Shown piece by piece: positions 8,322 through 17,672 of a stretch of 64,000 bases of DNA; the first letter of the stretch is position 1, and the number at the start of each line of letters is the position of its first letter. A model generated the notes under the pieces. It did not search any database and was not told where the DNA came from. It was given only the letters and a program-made list of their open reading frames with translations. A program made the translations under genes and the position numbers. The stretch comes from Bradyrhizobium diazoefficiens (lineage in GTDB: Bacteria; Pseudomonadota; Alphaproteobacteria; Rhizobiales; Xanthobacteraceae), in NCBI RefSeq assembly GCF_016616885.1, contig NZ_CP067102.1, positions 2,446,501 through 2,510,500 on the forward strand. Direction: 5' to 3'.

Positions 8322-11300
8322 TCACGCCACGTTCTGGTCGAGAATGTCCACCGCCTCTGACAGGCTCACCGACACGAGTTGCGAGACGCCGCGCTCGGCC
8401 ATGGTGACGCCGAACAGGCGGTTCATCCGCGCCATCGTGATCGGGTTGTGCGTGATGATGACGAAGCGCGTGTCGGTCGAGCCGGTCATCTCGTGCAGGA
8501 GGTTGCAGTACCGTTCGACGTTATGGTCGTCGAGCGGCGCGTCGACTTCGTCCAGTACGCAGATTGGCGAGGGGTTCGTCAAGAACACCGCGAAGATCAG
8601 CGCCATCGCGGTCAGTGCCTGCTCACCGCCCGAGAGCAGCGACAGCGTCTGCGGCTTCTTGCCCGGCGGCTTGGCGATGATTTCGAGACCGGCTTCGAGG
8701 GGATCGTCGCTTTCGATCAGATGGAGCGCCGCCTCGCCGCCGCCGAACAGCTCGACGAACAGGCGCTTGAAGTGGTTGTTAACGACCTCGAACGAGGTCA
8801 AGAGGCGCTCGCGCGCTTCCTTGTTGAGGCTCTGGATGCCCTGGCGCAAGCGCTTGATGGCTTCGACGAGGTCATCGCGTTCGGTGACCAGGCCGGTGTG
8901 CTGGGTCTCGACCTCGCGCAGCTCTTCCTCGGCGCGCAGGTTGACCGCGCCCAGGCGCTCGCGGTCGCGGCGCATCTTTTCGAGGTCTTCCTCGATGACA
9001 TGCAGCGGCGGCAGCTCCGCGCCGGGCTCGATCTCGGCAAGGCCGGCGACAGCCTGCGGCTCGACTTCGAGCATGTCGCGGATTTCGCGCTCGATGTCCT
9101 CGAGCCGGCGCCGCGAACCCTCCATGCGCTCCTCGGCACGTGCAGTTGCCTCGCGGGAGCTCGACAGCGCTTCGAGCGTCAGCTTGGCAACGCGATCTGT
9201 CTCCGCCATTGCGGTCTCCGCGGTGGCGAGCGCGTCGGCGGCCATGCGGCGGTCGTTCTCGGCATACTCGATCTCGGTGATCAGCGCGCTGCGCTTCTCG
9301 GCGAACACGGCGGGGGCGTTTTCGAGATCGCTGCGCTCGATCGAGACTTCGGTGATGCGGGTCTGGATGGTGTCGATATGGGAGGCCGCGCTCTCCTTGC
9401 GGTTCTGCCATTCGGTGCGCTCGGCGAGGATCGCCTGCACGCGGCGGTCGGCAAGCTCGGCTTCGCGCGCCAGTGCCTGCGCCTCGGCGCGGACCTGAGC
9501 GGCCATGCGGCGATGGCCTTCGATGTCGCTGCGGACGGCGGCGAGACGGGTCTCGGTGTCCTCGCTCGACGGCAACTCGCTGATGCCGGCCTCGGCGTAT
9601 TCGTACGCGGCTTCGGCCTCGGCACGGTCGGCGGCGAGACGGCTGTGCGCCTCCGACAGCGTCGCCTTGCGCGCGGCGTGGCGGCTGATCTCGCGCTCGG
9701 CGGTGGCATGGCGCTCACGCGCGACGTTCAGCTCGCGCTGCGCGGCGCGCCAGGCTTCGCGGCTGGCACCTTCGGTGCTGGCGGCCATCTGCAGTTCGGA
9801 CTCGGCATTCTCCAGCGCCTGACGCTTGATCTGCGCGTCGATGCGGGCCTGCTCCAGCTCGTTCTCGATGTCGACGAGGCGGGCGCGCTCGGCCAGGCGC
9901 CGCGCGGCACCGGTCGGGGCGTGAGCAGCGGCGACGAAGCCGTCCCAGCGCCAGACGTCGCCCTCGGGCGAGACCAGCCGCTGGCCGGTCTTGAGCTGCG
10001 AGACCAGCTCGGCGCCGCGCTCGCGCGGCACCACGCCGATCTGCGCCAGGCGGCGCGTCAGCTCGGCCGGCGCCTGCACATGGTTGGCGAGCGGGGTGAC
10101 GCCTTCGGGCAGCTCCGGATCGCCGTCGGTGACGCCGGCATTGGTCCAGCGCATCGGCGCCGAGGGATCGACGGGCGCATCGAGATCGTCGCCGAGTGCG
10201 GCACCGATCGCCTTTTCAAAGCCCTTGTCGACGGTGATGCCGTCGATGATCGGCGGCCACAGATTCTTGGTCTCGCCGTTGACGATTTTTGAGATCGTGC
10301 GCGCCTCGGTATCGAGCCGCTGCACGCGCTTGTCGGCTTCGACCAGCGGCGAGCGTGAGGATTCCAGCGTCTGGCGCGCGGCGACATGCGCGGCTTCGCT
10401 CGCCTGCGCTGCCGCTTCCGACGCCGCAAGCGTCTGCTCGGCGGTCTCGACGGTTGCGGTCAGCTCGTCGAGGTCGCCGAAGCCGCCGGTCTCGTCGGCG
10501 AGCTTCTGCTCTTCCGCGGCGACATTGGTGATTTCCTGGTCGAGACGGGCGAGCTTGTCGCGGTGGGTGCGGACGTTGGCTTCGAGTTGATTGCGCTTGG
10601 CGGTGAGATCAGCGAGCGCGGTGGTGAGCTCGGCGAACTGCTGCTCGGTTTCGGTCAGCACCGCCTCGGCTTCGCCGACGCGCTCGTCGACGCCGGAGCG
10701 CTTCTCGACGCGCGACTTGATCTCTTCCTTCAGCTCGGCATCTTCGGCGTCGAGCCGCTGCAAGGCGACGTCGGCATCCATGGTCTGCTGCTGGGCGCGC
10801 GCGATGTCGCCTTCGAATTGGGCCAGGCGGCGTTCGAGCTCGGCGACGCGCTCCTTGGCGCGTTCTTCCTCGCGGTCGAGCAGTTCGCGGGCATTGGTCA
10901 GGCGCTGAAGCCCGGCTGCGGCGCGCGCTTCGGCATCACGCAGCGCCGGCATTTCGGCGGCGCGGATCGCCTGGATACGGGCGGCTTCGGCCTGGTGCTG
11001 GGTGCGCTCGGCCATCTCGCGCACGGCGAGATCGTGGGTCTGGCCGGATTCGTTGACGTCGGCGTGGGCGCCGATCCAGCGCAGATGGAACAGTGTGGCC
11101 TCGGCCTTGCGGACCTTGGCTGCGACTTCGCGATAGCGCACGGCCTGACGGGCCTGCTTCTTCAGGCCTTCCATCTGGCCTGCGAGCTGGCCGATCACGT
11201 CCTCGACGCGGGTGAGATTGGTTTCGGCGGCTTTCAGCCGCAGCTCGGCCTCGTGGCGGCGGGCGTGCAGACCGGCGACGCCGGCGGCGTCTTCCAGCAC

Positions 11301-11792
11301 GCGACGACGCTGCTCGGGCTTGGCCTGGATGATCTCGCCGATCTTGCCCTGGTGGACGAGGGCGGGCGAGCGCGCGCCGGTGGCGGCGTCGGCGAACAGA
11401 ATCTGCACGTCGCGGGCGCGGACATCGCGGCCGTTGATGCGGTAGACTGAGCCGGCCTCGCGCTCGATGCGGCGGGAGATTTCCAGCAGCTGGCTGTCGT
11501 TCATCGCCGCCGGCGCGGTGCGATCGGCATTGTCGATCGTCATCGTCACTTCGGCATGGTTGCGCGCGGGACGGTTGCCGGAGCCGGCAAAGATCACCGC
11601 GTCCATGTCGGCGGCGCGCAGCGATTTGTACGAGGTTTCGCCCATCGCCCAGCGCAGCGCCTCGACCAGATTCGACTTGCCGCAGCCGTTCGGTCCGACC
11701 ACGCCGGTCAGGCCGGGCTCGATGACGAAGTCCGTGGGCTCAACGAAAGACTTGAAGCCGTGAAGGCGCAGGCGGGTGATTTTCATAAACAC
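8322..11792 (-). CDS. smc: Chromosome segregation protein SMC
   Basis: 1156 residues. The N-terminal ATPase half has Walker A GPNGCGKS (33-40). Long coiled coils on both sides flank a central hinge around residues 530-640 (IIDGITVDKGFEKAIGAALGDD region). The C-terminal half has signature LSGGEQALTAMALIFAVF and Walker B PICVLDEVDAPLDDHN. This is the full-length bacterial condensin subunit that organises and helps segregate chromosomes. ATG 11792 is used; Met3 (MKITRLRLHGFKSF) at 11786 is an equally good start. The heavy Ala/Glu/Arg codon content creates long antisense open frames that are not genes. Confidence 0.97.
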   Translation of the reverse strand: MFMKITRLRLHGFKSFVEPTDFVIEPGLTGVVGPNGCGKSNLVEALRWAMGETSYKSLRAADMDAVIFAGSGNRPARNHAEVTMTIDNADRTAPAAMNDSQLLEISRRIEREAGSVYRINGRDVRARDVQILFADAATGARSPALVHQGKIGEIIQAKPEQRRRVLEDAAGVAGLHARRHEAELRLKAAETNLTRVEDVIGQLAGQMEGLKKQARQAVRYREVAAKVRKAEATLFHLRWIGAHADVNESGQTHDLAVREMAERTQHQAEAARIQAIRAAEMPALRDAEARAAAGLQRLTNARELLDREEERAKERVAELERRLAQFEGDIARAQQQTMDADVALQRLDAEDAELKEEIKSRVEKRSGVDERVGEAEAVLTETEQQFAELTTALADLTAKRNQLEANVRTHRDKLARLDQEITNVAAEEQKLADETGGFGDLDELTATVETAEQTLAASEAAAQASEAAHVAARQTLESSRSPLVEADKRVQRLDTEARTISKIVNGETKNLWPPIIDGITVDKGFEKAIGAALGDDLDAPVDPSAPMRWTNAGVTDGDPELPEGVTPLANHVQAPAELTRRLAQIGVVPRERGAELVSQLKTGQRLVSPEGDVWRWDGFVAAAHAPTGAARRLAERARLVDIENELEQARIDAQIKRQALENAESELQMAASTEGASREAWRAAQRELNVARERHATAEREISRHAARKATLSEAHSRLAADRAEAEAAYEYAEAGISELPSSEDTETRLAAVRSDIEGHRRMAAQVRAEAQALAREAELADRRVQAILAERTEWQNRKESAASHIDTIQTRITEVSIERSDLENAPAVFAEKRSALITEIEYAENDRRMAADALATAETAMAETDRVAKLTLEALSSSREATARAEERMEGSRRRLEDIEREIRDMLEVEPQAVAGLAEIEPGAELPPLHVIEEDLEKMRRDRERLGAVNLRAEEELREVETQHTGLVTERDDLVEAIKRLRQGIQSLNKEARERLLTSFEVVNNHFKRLFVELFGGGEAALHLIESDDPLEAGLEIIAKPPGKKPQTLSLLSGGEQALTAMALIFAVFLTNPSPICVLDEVDAPLDDHNVERYCNLLHEMTGSTDTRFVIITHNPITMARMNRLFGVTMAERGVSQLVSVSLSEAVDILDQNVA

Positions 11793-12002
11793 GCATCTCT
11801 GTTGGCAGGCGCGAATCCCCCTGCCCGGACAATACCATGGAAGGCAATGTCGCTGTCTGGGCGAGTCGCGCGGGGCGCCTCATGCGGCGGACAATGGCCG
11901 CGGTGCGCCGCAAGGGCAACCTGTGAAAGCCGCTTTTCCCAAGGGATTTATGCCGGGAAAGCTACGGTTTTCGAGATGCGAATCAGGATCTTGACGAGCG
12001 AA

Positions 12003-12674
12003 TCAGCTCTTCAGCAGCGGATTGATCTTCTTCGCGAATTCCTCGAACGAGGTCTCGCCCTTGATCTTCTCGCCGTTGATGAAGAAGGTCGGCGTCGAAT
12101 CGACCTTCAGAACGTCGCTGGCATATTTCTGGTCGGCGGCGATCTTGTCGAGCAGCGCCTGGTCCTTCAGGCAGGCTTCCACCTGCTGCTGGGTGAGGCC
12201 GGCCTGCTTGCCGATCCGCGTCAGCGTCTCGGTGGTGTTCTTCGTCACCCAGTCGTTCTGCTGGCGGAACAGCATGTCGGTGACCGCAAAGTATTTCGGC
12301 GCGTCGCCATTGGCGATGCAGCGCGACAGCATCGAGCCGGCGGCGGCTTTGATGTCGAGCGGGAACTCGCGGAAGATGTAACGCACCTTGCCGGTGTCGA
12401 TGTATTCCGACTTGATCTTGGGGAACACCTGCTCGTTGAAGGCCGCGCAATGCGGGCAGGTCATCGAGGCGTATTCGGTGATGGTGACGGCGGCGTCCTT
12501 GGAGCCCAGCGCCATGTCGGGCAGCGACACCGGCTTGGCGACATCGCCGGCGGCCTGCGCCATAGCTTCAGGAATCATGGCTTCGGAAATGAACCGCAGC
12601 GGCGAGAGCCCGGCGAGCGCGGCAAGACCGGTCAGCGACAGCATCGTGGTGAAGGCGCGGCGGGTGATGATCAA
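12003..12674 (-). CDS. Exported DsbA-family thioredoxin-fold protein
   Basis: 223 residues. The N-terminus MIITRRAFTTMLSLTGLAAL followed by an Ala-rich segment resembles a twin-arginine (TRRAF) export signal ending near residues 38-42. The thioredoxin fold follows with active site CPHC (73-76), FREFPLDIKAAAGSMLSRC and the cis-Pro region VDSTPTFFINGEKI. It is probably a periplasmic thiol oxidoreductase. It lies between smc and a DUF721 gene on the same strand. Upstream, 11793-12002 (210 bases) holds no convincing gene. Confidence 0.9.
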   Translation of the reverse strand: MIITRRAFTTMLSLTGLAALAGLSPLRFISEAMIPEAMAQAAGDVAKPVSLPDMALGSKDAAVTITEYASMTCPHCAAFNEQVFPKIKSEYIDTGKVRYIFREFPLDIKAAAGSMLSRCIANGDAPKYFAVTDMLFRQQNDWVTKNTTETLTRIGKQAGLTQQQVEACLKDQALLDKIAADQKYASDVLKVDSTPTFFINGEKIKGETSFEEFAKKINPLLKS

Positions 12675-12812
12675 GGTCGGCTCCCGAATTGGCGTGGTCT
12701 CGCGCCCTGAGGCTCATATGAAGGTTCCCGGGCGGCCTGTCGCTAGCTTGAAACGTCGTTTGAGGCAATGGCGAGCGGCAGGGCAAGGTCCAGATTGGCC
12801 GCAGAATGAGGC

Positions 12813-13304
12813 TCAATTTCGCTTGATGGCGGCTCCGAGCCGCGCCAGCGCCGTCTTCAACTCTTCATCTTCGATATCCCCCAGGCTCTCCGCCACCTTG
12901 GCGACGGCCTTGGGATCCGGCGGGCCGGGCCGCACAGGGCGCCGCGGCCGCGACAGGGGCGCCTGGCGGAAGGCGAGCTTGCCGACCGCGCTCCAGCCGA
13001 AGAAGCGGTTCACCCGCTCCAGGATCACGTCGGCCGAGTGCTGGATCTCCAGCGCCATCGGGCCCTCGACCCGCAGCACCAGCGTCGCCGGCTCCTGCGG
13101 CTGGCCCTCGACCGGCCGCGGCCATTGCATCTTCAGCGGCTCGGCATGGGCCGCGATCTCAGCCCCCGCAATCTGCGCCCACCGCGTCACCAGCTCGCGC
13201 GCGGCAAAACCCTGCTTGGCATAGGCCTCGGCAAAGACGTCGTTGAGCAGGATCCCGAGCGGCTTGGCGCTGATGGGGCCGGGTTTGGGTGGGAATTTGG
13301 ACAT
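12813..13304 (-). CDS. DUF721/DciA-like protein
   Basis: 163 residues. An N-terminal domain (about 10-110) with PISAKPLGILLNDVFAEAYAKQ and the Trp-containing LVTRWAQIAGAEIAAHAEP is typical of DUF721. Related DciA proteins load the replicative helicase in many bacteria. The C-terminal half is basic and proline-rich (RQAPLSRPRRPVRPGPP), then acidic. It is transcribed divergently from mutY, whose start is 122 bases away. DUF721 members next to mutY and a DsbA-like gene are common in this group. Whether this protein acts as DciA is inference. Confidence 0.82.
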   Translation of the reverse strand: MSKFPPKPGPISAKPLGILLNDVFAEAYAKQGFAARELVTRWAQIAGAEIAAHAEPLKMQWPRPVEGQPQEPATLVLRVEGPMALEIQHSADVILERVNRFFGWSAVGKLAFRQAPLSRPRRPVRPGPPDPKAVAKVAESLGDIEDEELKTALARLGAAIKRN

Positions 13305-13426
13305 GGGCCCTTATAGCACTCCGTGGCTCCAGCCACAGGCTCCTCGCCGTGAAGAAAGACGTGGATGCCCGCGACGAGCGCGGGCACGACGTGGAGAGAT
13401 CGGCTCGGCGCCGCTACAGTGGCCCC

Positions 13427-14527
13427 ATGAGCCCGAAATCTGCCCTCAAGGCCAAGTCGGAACCAACGCAGCCGGTAGCGTCATCGCGCCCGACGCTGCT
13501 GCTCGCCTGGTACGACCGGCACCGCCGCAGGCTGCCCTGGCGCGCCGCGCCCGGTGAGACGTCGGATCCGTACCGCGTCTGGCTGTCGGAGATCATGCTG
13601 CAGCAGACCACGGTCAAGGCGGTCGAACCCTATTTCGAGAAATTCGTTGCGCGCTGGCCGGATGTCACAGCGCTGGGGAACGCCTCGCAGGATGACGTGC
13701 TGCGGATGTGGGCCGGGCTCGGCTATTATTCGCGCGCACGCAATCTCTATGCCTGTGCGGTGGCGGTCACGCGCGAGCATGGCGGCGCCTTTCCGGACAC
13801 CGAGGAGGGGCTGCGAACTCTGCCGGGGATCGGGCCCTACACTGCGGCTGCGATTGCGGCCATCGCCTTCGATCGCCATACCATGCCCGTTGACGGCAAT
13901 ATCGAGCGCGTGGTGTCGCGCCTGTTCGCGGTCGAGGAGGAGCTGCCGCAGGCCAAGCCGCTGATCCAGCAACTGGCGGCGACGCTGCTGGCCAACGCCC
14001 GCGCCGGCGACAGTGCGCAAGCGCTGATGGATCTCGGTGCCTCGATCTGCACGCCGAAAAAGCCGGCCTGCTCGCTGTGCCCGCTGAACGAGGATTGCAC
14101 GGCACGCGCGCTTGGGACGCAGGAGACGTTTCCGCGCAAGGCGCCGAAGAAGAGCGGAACGCTGCGGCGCGGTGCCGCCTTCGTCGTCACGCGCGGCGAT
14201 GAACTGCTCGTCCGCAGCCGACCTGAAAAGGGATTACTCGGCGGTATGACCGAGGTGCCAGGTTCCGGCTGGTTCGCCGGACAAGAGGACGCGACGGCAA
14301 AACAGCAGGCGCCGGACCTAAAAGGGCTATCGCGCTGGCAGCGCAAGCTCGGCGTTGTCACCCACGTCTTCACGCATTTCCCGCTGGAGCTCGTGGTCTA
14401 CATCGCGAAGGCCGAACCCCGCACGCGCGCCCCCGAGGGCATGCGCTGGGTGCCGATCGCGACGCTCGCCGGCGAGGCGCTGCCCAACGTCATGCGCAAG
14501 GTGATCGCGCACGGATTGAGCCTCTAG
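13427..14527 (+). CDS. mutY: A/G-specific adenine DNA glycosylase
   Basis: 366 residues from ATG 13427; the open frame extends further upstream, but the gene-like sequence begins at MSPKSALK. Catalytic Glu55 lies in SEIMLQQTTV, the helix-hairpin-helix is LPGIGPYTAAAIAAIA (132-147), and catalytic Asp156 lies in VDGNIERV. The Fe-S ligands are Cys208, 215, 218 and 224 with spacing C-x6-C-x2-C-x5-C. The C-terminal NUDIX-like domain (about 245-366) recognises 8-oxoG. The enzyme removes A opposite 8-oxoG. The gene ends before a strong hairpin at 14537-14560. Confidence 0.96.
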   Translation: MSPKSALKAKSEPTQPVASSRPTLLLAWYDRHRRRLPWRAAPGETSDPYRVWLSEIMLQQTTVKAVEPYFEKFVARWPDVTALGNASQDDVLRMWAGLGYYSRARNLYACAVAVTREHGGAFPDTEEGLRTLPGIGPYTAAAIAAIAFDRHTMPVDGNIERVVSRLFAVEEELPQAKPLIQQLAATLLANARAGDSAQALMDLGASICTPKKPACSLCPLNEDCTARALGTQETFPRKAPKKSGTLRRGAAFVVTRGDELLVRSRPEKGLLGGMTEVPGSGWFAGQEDATAKQQAPDLKGLSRWQRKLGVVTHVFTHFPLELVVYIAKAEPRTRAPEGMRWVPIATLAGEALPNVMRKVIAHGLSL

Positions 14528-14536
14528 CCCTCGCTC

Positions 14537-14560
14537 CTGCTGACACTAGCCTGTCAGCAG
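14537..14560 (+). terminator. Hairpin after mutY
   Basis: CTGCTGACA (14537-14545) and TGTCAGCAG (14552-14560) form a perfect 9-bp stem with a 6-base loop, ten bases after the mutY stop. There is no T-run, so it may be a weak or Rho-assisted terminator or an mRNA end stabiliser. Confidence 0.5.
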
Positions 14561-14595
14561 CCTTGCGTTATGTACGAGCGGTAACGGAGGTTCAC

Positions 14596-15015
14596 ATGAT
14601 CAAGACCGCGCTTGACAACTTTCCAAGGCCGCCCTGCGCCGAACTGTTGGGGTGGCGCCTGCTCGATGCCCGTCCCGAGGAGGGCTGGATCAAGCTCGGC
14701 TTCGAGGGCAAGCCCGAATTCTGCAATCCGGCCGGCTTCATCCAGGGCGGCATGCTCTCGGCCATGCTCGACGACACCATGGGCCCCGCTGTGCTCGTAA
14801 TGAGCGAGGGCCGACTCTACACCACTACCATCAGCATGACCGTGAATTTTCTTGCGCCCGCAAAGCCCGGCCCGATCATCGCCGAGGCGACGGTGACGCA
14901 ACTCGGCAAGACGATCGCGTTCGTCGAGGCGAAGCTGATGGCCGAGGATGGCACCGTGCTCGCGACGGCGAGTGCGACCGAGCGGCTGCTGGAGGCGGCA
15001 AGGGTGGTGCGGTAG
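14596..15015 (+). CDS. PaaI-type hotdog thioesterase
   Basis: 139 residues from ATG 14596, chosen because GGAGG lies at 14586-14590. The hotdog fold is indicated by GWIKLGFEGKPEFCNPAGFI, then QGGMLSAMLDDTMGPAVL, where the Gly-Gly/Asp helix region carries the usual catalytic acid, and TTTISMTVNFLAPAKPGPII. It probably hydrolyses acyl- or aryl-CoA thioesters; the substrate cannot be told. It stands between mutY and a convergent small secreted-protein gene that begins two bases beyond its end. Confidence 0.88.
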   Translation: MIKTALDNFPRPPCAELLGWRLLDARPEEGWIKLGFEGKPEFCNPAGFIQGGMLSAMLDDTMGPAVLVMSEGRLYTTTISMTVNFLAPAKPGPIIAEATVTQLGKTIAFVEAKLMAEDGTVLATASATERLLEAARVVR

Positions 15016-15016
15016 T

Positions 15017-15469
15017 CTAGCCGCGCACGCGGCGTCCCTGCACGCAGGGCTTATACAGCGCTTGTAGCGCCTTGCCGCGCAGCAACATGAGTTGCGGCCT
15101 CAACCCGCCGCGCGCCGCGATCCAACGCTGCACCGGCCCGGGATACATGGAGCACAGGTAATTGGTGGCGTCAGGGTTGGTAATTGTCCTTCCCTTCCGA
15201 CCGAAATCCCAAGCAGCGTGGAAGCCGAGAGCGGCCTTCGAGGTCACGCAGATTTTGTCAGCGGCAACTGCACCGAGAACGATGGTGCACGACGAGGCAC
15301 AAAGTCCATCGATGATTACGGTCTCTCCGGACGTGCGCAGGCGCTGATATCTGTCAACGTAGGTGTCGATTAGCCCGCCACGATCGCCGGCGATCCGTAT
15401 CGCCGCATGACTTGCGTGCATTTCGGCCAGCAAGATAGCCGCCGCAAGCAACTCTGCCCGGAACTTCAT
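15017..15469 (-). CDS. Small secreted protein with CASSCT motif
   Basis: 150 residues. It has a plausible signal peptide (MKFRAELLAAAILLAEMHAS, cleavage near HAA at residues 21-23). The mature part contains GETVIIDGLCASSCTIVLGA and ALGFHAAWDFG. The pattern of a hydrophobic strand followed by CxSxCT and then a GFH element resembles the ClpP/crotonase-like periplasmic proteins of COG3904, in which the Ser of the motif sits at the nucleophile position. No enzymatic activity is claimed. The 266 bases from 15470 to 15735 upstream hold nothing I recognise beyond a possible promoter. Confidence 0.6.
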   Translation of the reverse strand: MKFRAELLAAAILLAEMHASHAAIRIAGDRGGLIDTYVDRYQRLRTSGETVIIDGLCASSCTIVLGAVAADKICVTSKAALGFHAAWDFGRKGRTITNPDATNYLCSMYPGPVQRWIAARGGLRPQLMLLRGKALQALYKPCVQGRRVRG

Positions 15470-15735
15470 GATCGCGGCCTCGGTTATTGGCGTCTATCGG
15501 ATGGACAAGTTCTCTCGCATTCAAGGACTGGCGTAGATCAAAGCGCACGAGCGAACGGTTGCGACCGCTCATGGTCTTCAACCTCGGCGCTGAAAGCGCA
15601 GGACCATCCCGGGGGCGTTGAAACCGACAGGCATTGATCTAGGTCAATTGGACATGCAGGGCGCGCCAAATGATGGCGTAAGTGCCTGTCCCGTTGACGG
15701 CATCACCCTGCGGATCCAACGACGGGAGAACGCCC

Positions 15736-16116
15736 ATGTTTCGATATGCTTTAGTTGGCCTGGCCGCAGCCGCTCTTGTCGGCGCAAGCCTTGTTCCCGA
15801 TGACGCACTCGCCCGTGGTGGCCGTGGAGGAGGTGGCGGCTATCGCGGTGGAGGAGGATTTCACGGAGGAGGCACTCACTACAGGGGCGGTGCCGTTCAC
15901 GCTGGTCGCTACGGCGGCCGCGCTTACGTCTCCCGGCCGATAGCAAGGCACCCTGTAGCGCGCACAGCGGCGCGTAGAGGCGTCTACCGGGGAGCGGCAT
16001 ACGGAGCCGCAGCAGTAGGAGTCGGAGCGGCGGCGGCAGGTGCATACGGCTACTACAACAACCGTTGCTACGATGCCTACGGCAATTGGGTGTGTTCCGG
16101 ACAGTATGGATATTGA
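15736..16116 (+). CDS. Glycine-rich secreted protein
   Basis: 126 residues from ATG 15736, with GGGAG at 15724-15728. The signal peptide is MFRYALVGLAAAALVGASLV with a likely cleavage after DDALA. The mature part is almost entirely Gly/Arg/Tyr/Ala: GGRGGGGGYRGGGGFHGGGT, a basic Arg/Val stretch, an Ala/Gly/Val hydrophobic helix, and a C-terminal YNNRCYDAYGNWVC with two Cys that could form a disulphide. It is a surface or periplasmic protein of unknown function. A terminator follows at 16132-16163. Confidence 0.78.
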   Translation: MFRYALVGLAAAALVGASLVPDDALARGGRGGGGGYRGGGGFHGGGTHYRGGAVHAGRYGGRAYVSRPIARHPVARTAARRGVYRGAAYGAAAVGVGAAAAGAYGYYNNRCYDAYGNWVCSGQYGY

Positions 16117-16131
16117 TGGGCCGTGACGCAT

Positions 16132-16168
16132 GCGGGGCGGCTGGACCACTCTTACCGCCCCGCTTGTC
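16132..16168 (+). terminator. Rho-independent terminator
   Basis: GCGGGGCGG (16132-16140) pairs with CCGCCCCGC (16155-16163) across a 14-base loop, followed by TTGTCTGTTT. It lies 15 bases after the stop of the glycine-rich protein gene. Confidence 0.7.
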
Positions 16169-16250
16169 TGTTTAAGCCCTAGCCCTGTACCAATCGGCCA
16201 GTTCGTCAGCCAATGTCACGAGTTGCACTTCCGTCGTCAACGCGGCGCGA

Positions 16251-17531
16251 TCAAGGGCTCGCGCGCTTCGCATCCCCACTGACGATCGGCGGCTTCGCGT
16301 TCAGCGCCTCGACCTGGAAACCCGCAACGCGCTTGTAGTTCGCGGCGATGTCTTCCAGCTCCTTCTGCGACAGCACGTCGGTGACGACCTTGTAACCGTC
16401 AGGCGCGCGTTCCTCGACGAGCTGCATCACTTGCTCCGGGCCGTTCTTGCGGTTGAGCAGCACGAGGTCGGTGGTCGCGGGCCGCCGCTCGGCTTCATAG
16501 GCGAGCAGCGCGGCTTGCGTCGGGCCGTGCGCCAAAATCTCGCGGGTGATGGTGCGGGCATCGAGGATCGCTTGCGAGGCGCCGTTCGAGCCGATCGGGT
16601 ACATCGGATGCGCGGCATCGCCCATCAGCGCGACCTTGCCAAAGGTCCATTGCGAGACCGGGTCGCGGTCGACCAGCGGATATTCATAGGCGTGCGGGCA
16701 ATTCTTGATCAGGCCGGGCACGTCAAGCCAGTCGAACTGCCAGCTCTCGAACCACGGCAAGAACTCTTCCAGCCGCGCGGTGCGGTTATAGTCCTCGCGC
16801 CGCCACTGATAGGTCGGCGGCATGTGGCGCTCGGCGACCCAGTTGATCAGGTGATTGCCCGCCGCATCCGGCTCCTTCGAAATCGGGTAGCAGACGAATT
16901 TCAGGATCTCGTGGCCGGCCATGATCATAGTGCGGCCGGTCAAGAAGGCCTTTGACGGCGTTACGCCGCGCCAGAGGATACGACCGTTCCAGATCGGCGG
17001 GCCCTCTTGCGGATAGAGCTTTTCTCGCGCGGCGGAATGGATCCCGTCGGCGGCGATCATGATGGCGCCTTCGCAAGTCCCGGCCGGTTTGCCGGTCGCC
17101 CTGTCGATGAAGTCGGCGCGGACGCCGTTCGCCGTCTCGGTCCAGCCGGTCAGATGATGGCTGGTCAAAATGTTGTCGCGGCCGAGCCGCTCGATTGCGG
17201 TGTCGAGCAGGAGTTGCTGGAGGGTGCCGCGATGGATCGAGAACTGCGGCCATTTGTAGCCGGCTTCCAGCCCGCGCGGCTCGCTCCAGATCGGCTTGCC
17301 GTGCTTGGAGAAATAACCGAGCTCGCGGGTGCGCACGCCGCTGGCATCGAGCTTGTCCATCAGGCCGAGCTCGATCAGCTCGCGCACCGCATGCGGCAGC
17401 ACGTTGATGCCGACGCCGAGCGGCTTCAGTTCCGCGACGCTCTCGAACACCTTCACGGGAATGCCGATTCCGTGCAGGCTGAGCGCAAGCGTCAGCCCGC
17501 CGATGCCGCCGCCGGCGATGAGTACCGTCAT
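16251..17531 (-). CDS. FAD-dependent aromatic-ring monooxygenase
   Basis: 426 residues from ATG 17531, preceded by GGAGG. The FAD Rossmann motif GGGIGGLTLALSLHGIGI lies at residues 6-23, the central DG motif at IMIAADGIHSAAREKLYP, and the second FAD motif at LMGDAAHPMYPIGSNGASQA. This is the layout of the salicylate/p-hydroxybenzoate hydroxylase class A flavoproteins that add oxygen to aromatic substrates using NAD(P)H. The exact substrate is not identifiable. It is transcribed away from the neighbouring glutathione transferase gene. Confidence 0.88.
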   Translation of the reverse strand: MTVLIAGGGIGGLTLALSLHGIGIPVKVFESVAELKPLGVGINVLPHAVRELIELGLMDKLDASGVRTRELGYFSKHGKPIWSEPRGLEAGYKWPQFSIHRGTLQQLLLDTAIERLGRDNILTSHHLTGWTETANGVRADFIDRATGKPAGTCEGAIMIAADGIHSAAREKLYPQEGPPIWNGRILWRGVTPSKAFLTGRTMIMAGHEILKFVCYPISKEPDAAGNHLINWVAERHMPPTYQWRREDYNRTARLEEFLPWFESWQFDWLDVPGLIKNCPHAYEYPLVDRDPVSQWTFGKVALMGDAAHPMYPIGSNGASQAILDARTITREILAHGPTQAALLAYEAERRPATTDLVLLNRKNGPEQVMQLVEERAPDGYKVVTDVLSQKELEDIAANYKRVAGFQVEALNAKPPIVSGDAKRASP

Positions 17532-17672
17532 GACCAAACCCCTCCGATTGCGGGCGTCTTGGCATAGGCGGGCCGCGGTGGGCAACTGCGAAGAGCAAAA
17601 GCACTGAGAACGACGTACTATGGACCTGGCGGCCCGCAGCCGTTAATTTCCAATTTTCCCATGAGGTCCGAC

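Noticed and set aside
8379..10292. 637-codon open frame on the plus strand opposite smc
   Set aside because: It is a complementary-frame shadow of the GC-rich smc gene; the translation is repetitive Ala/Gly/Asp/Leu with no domain, and smc itself is unmistakable.
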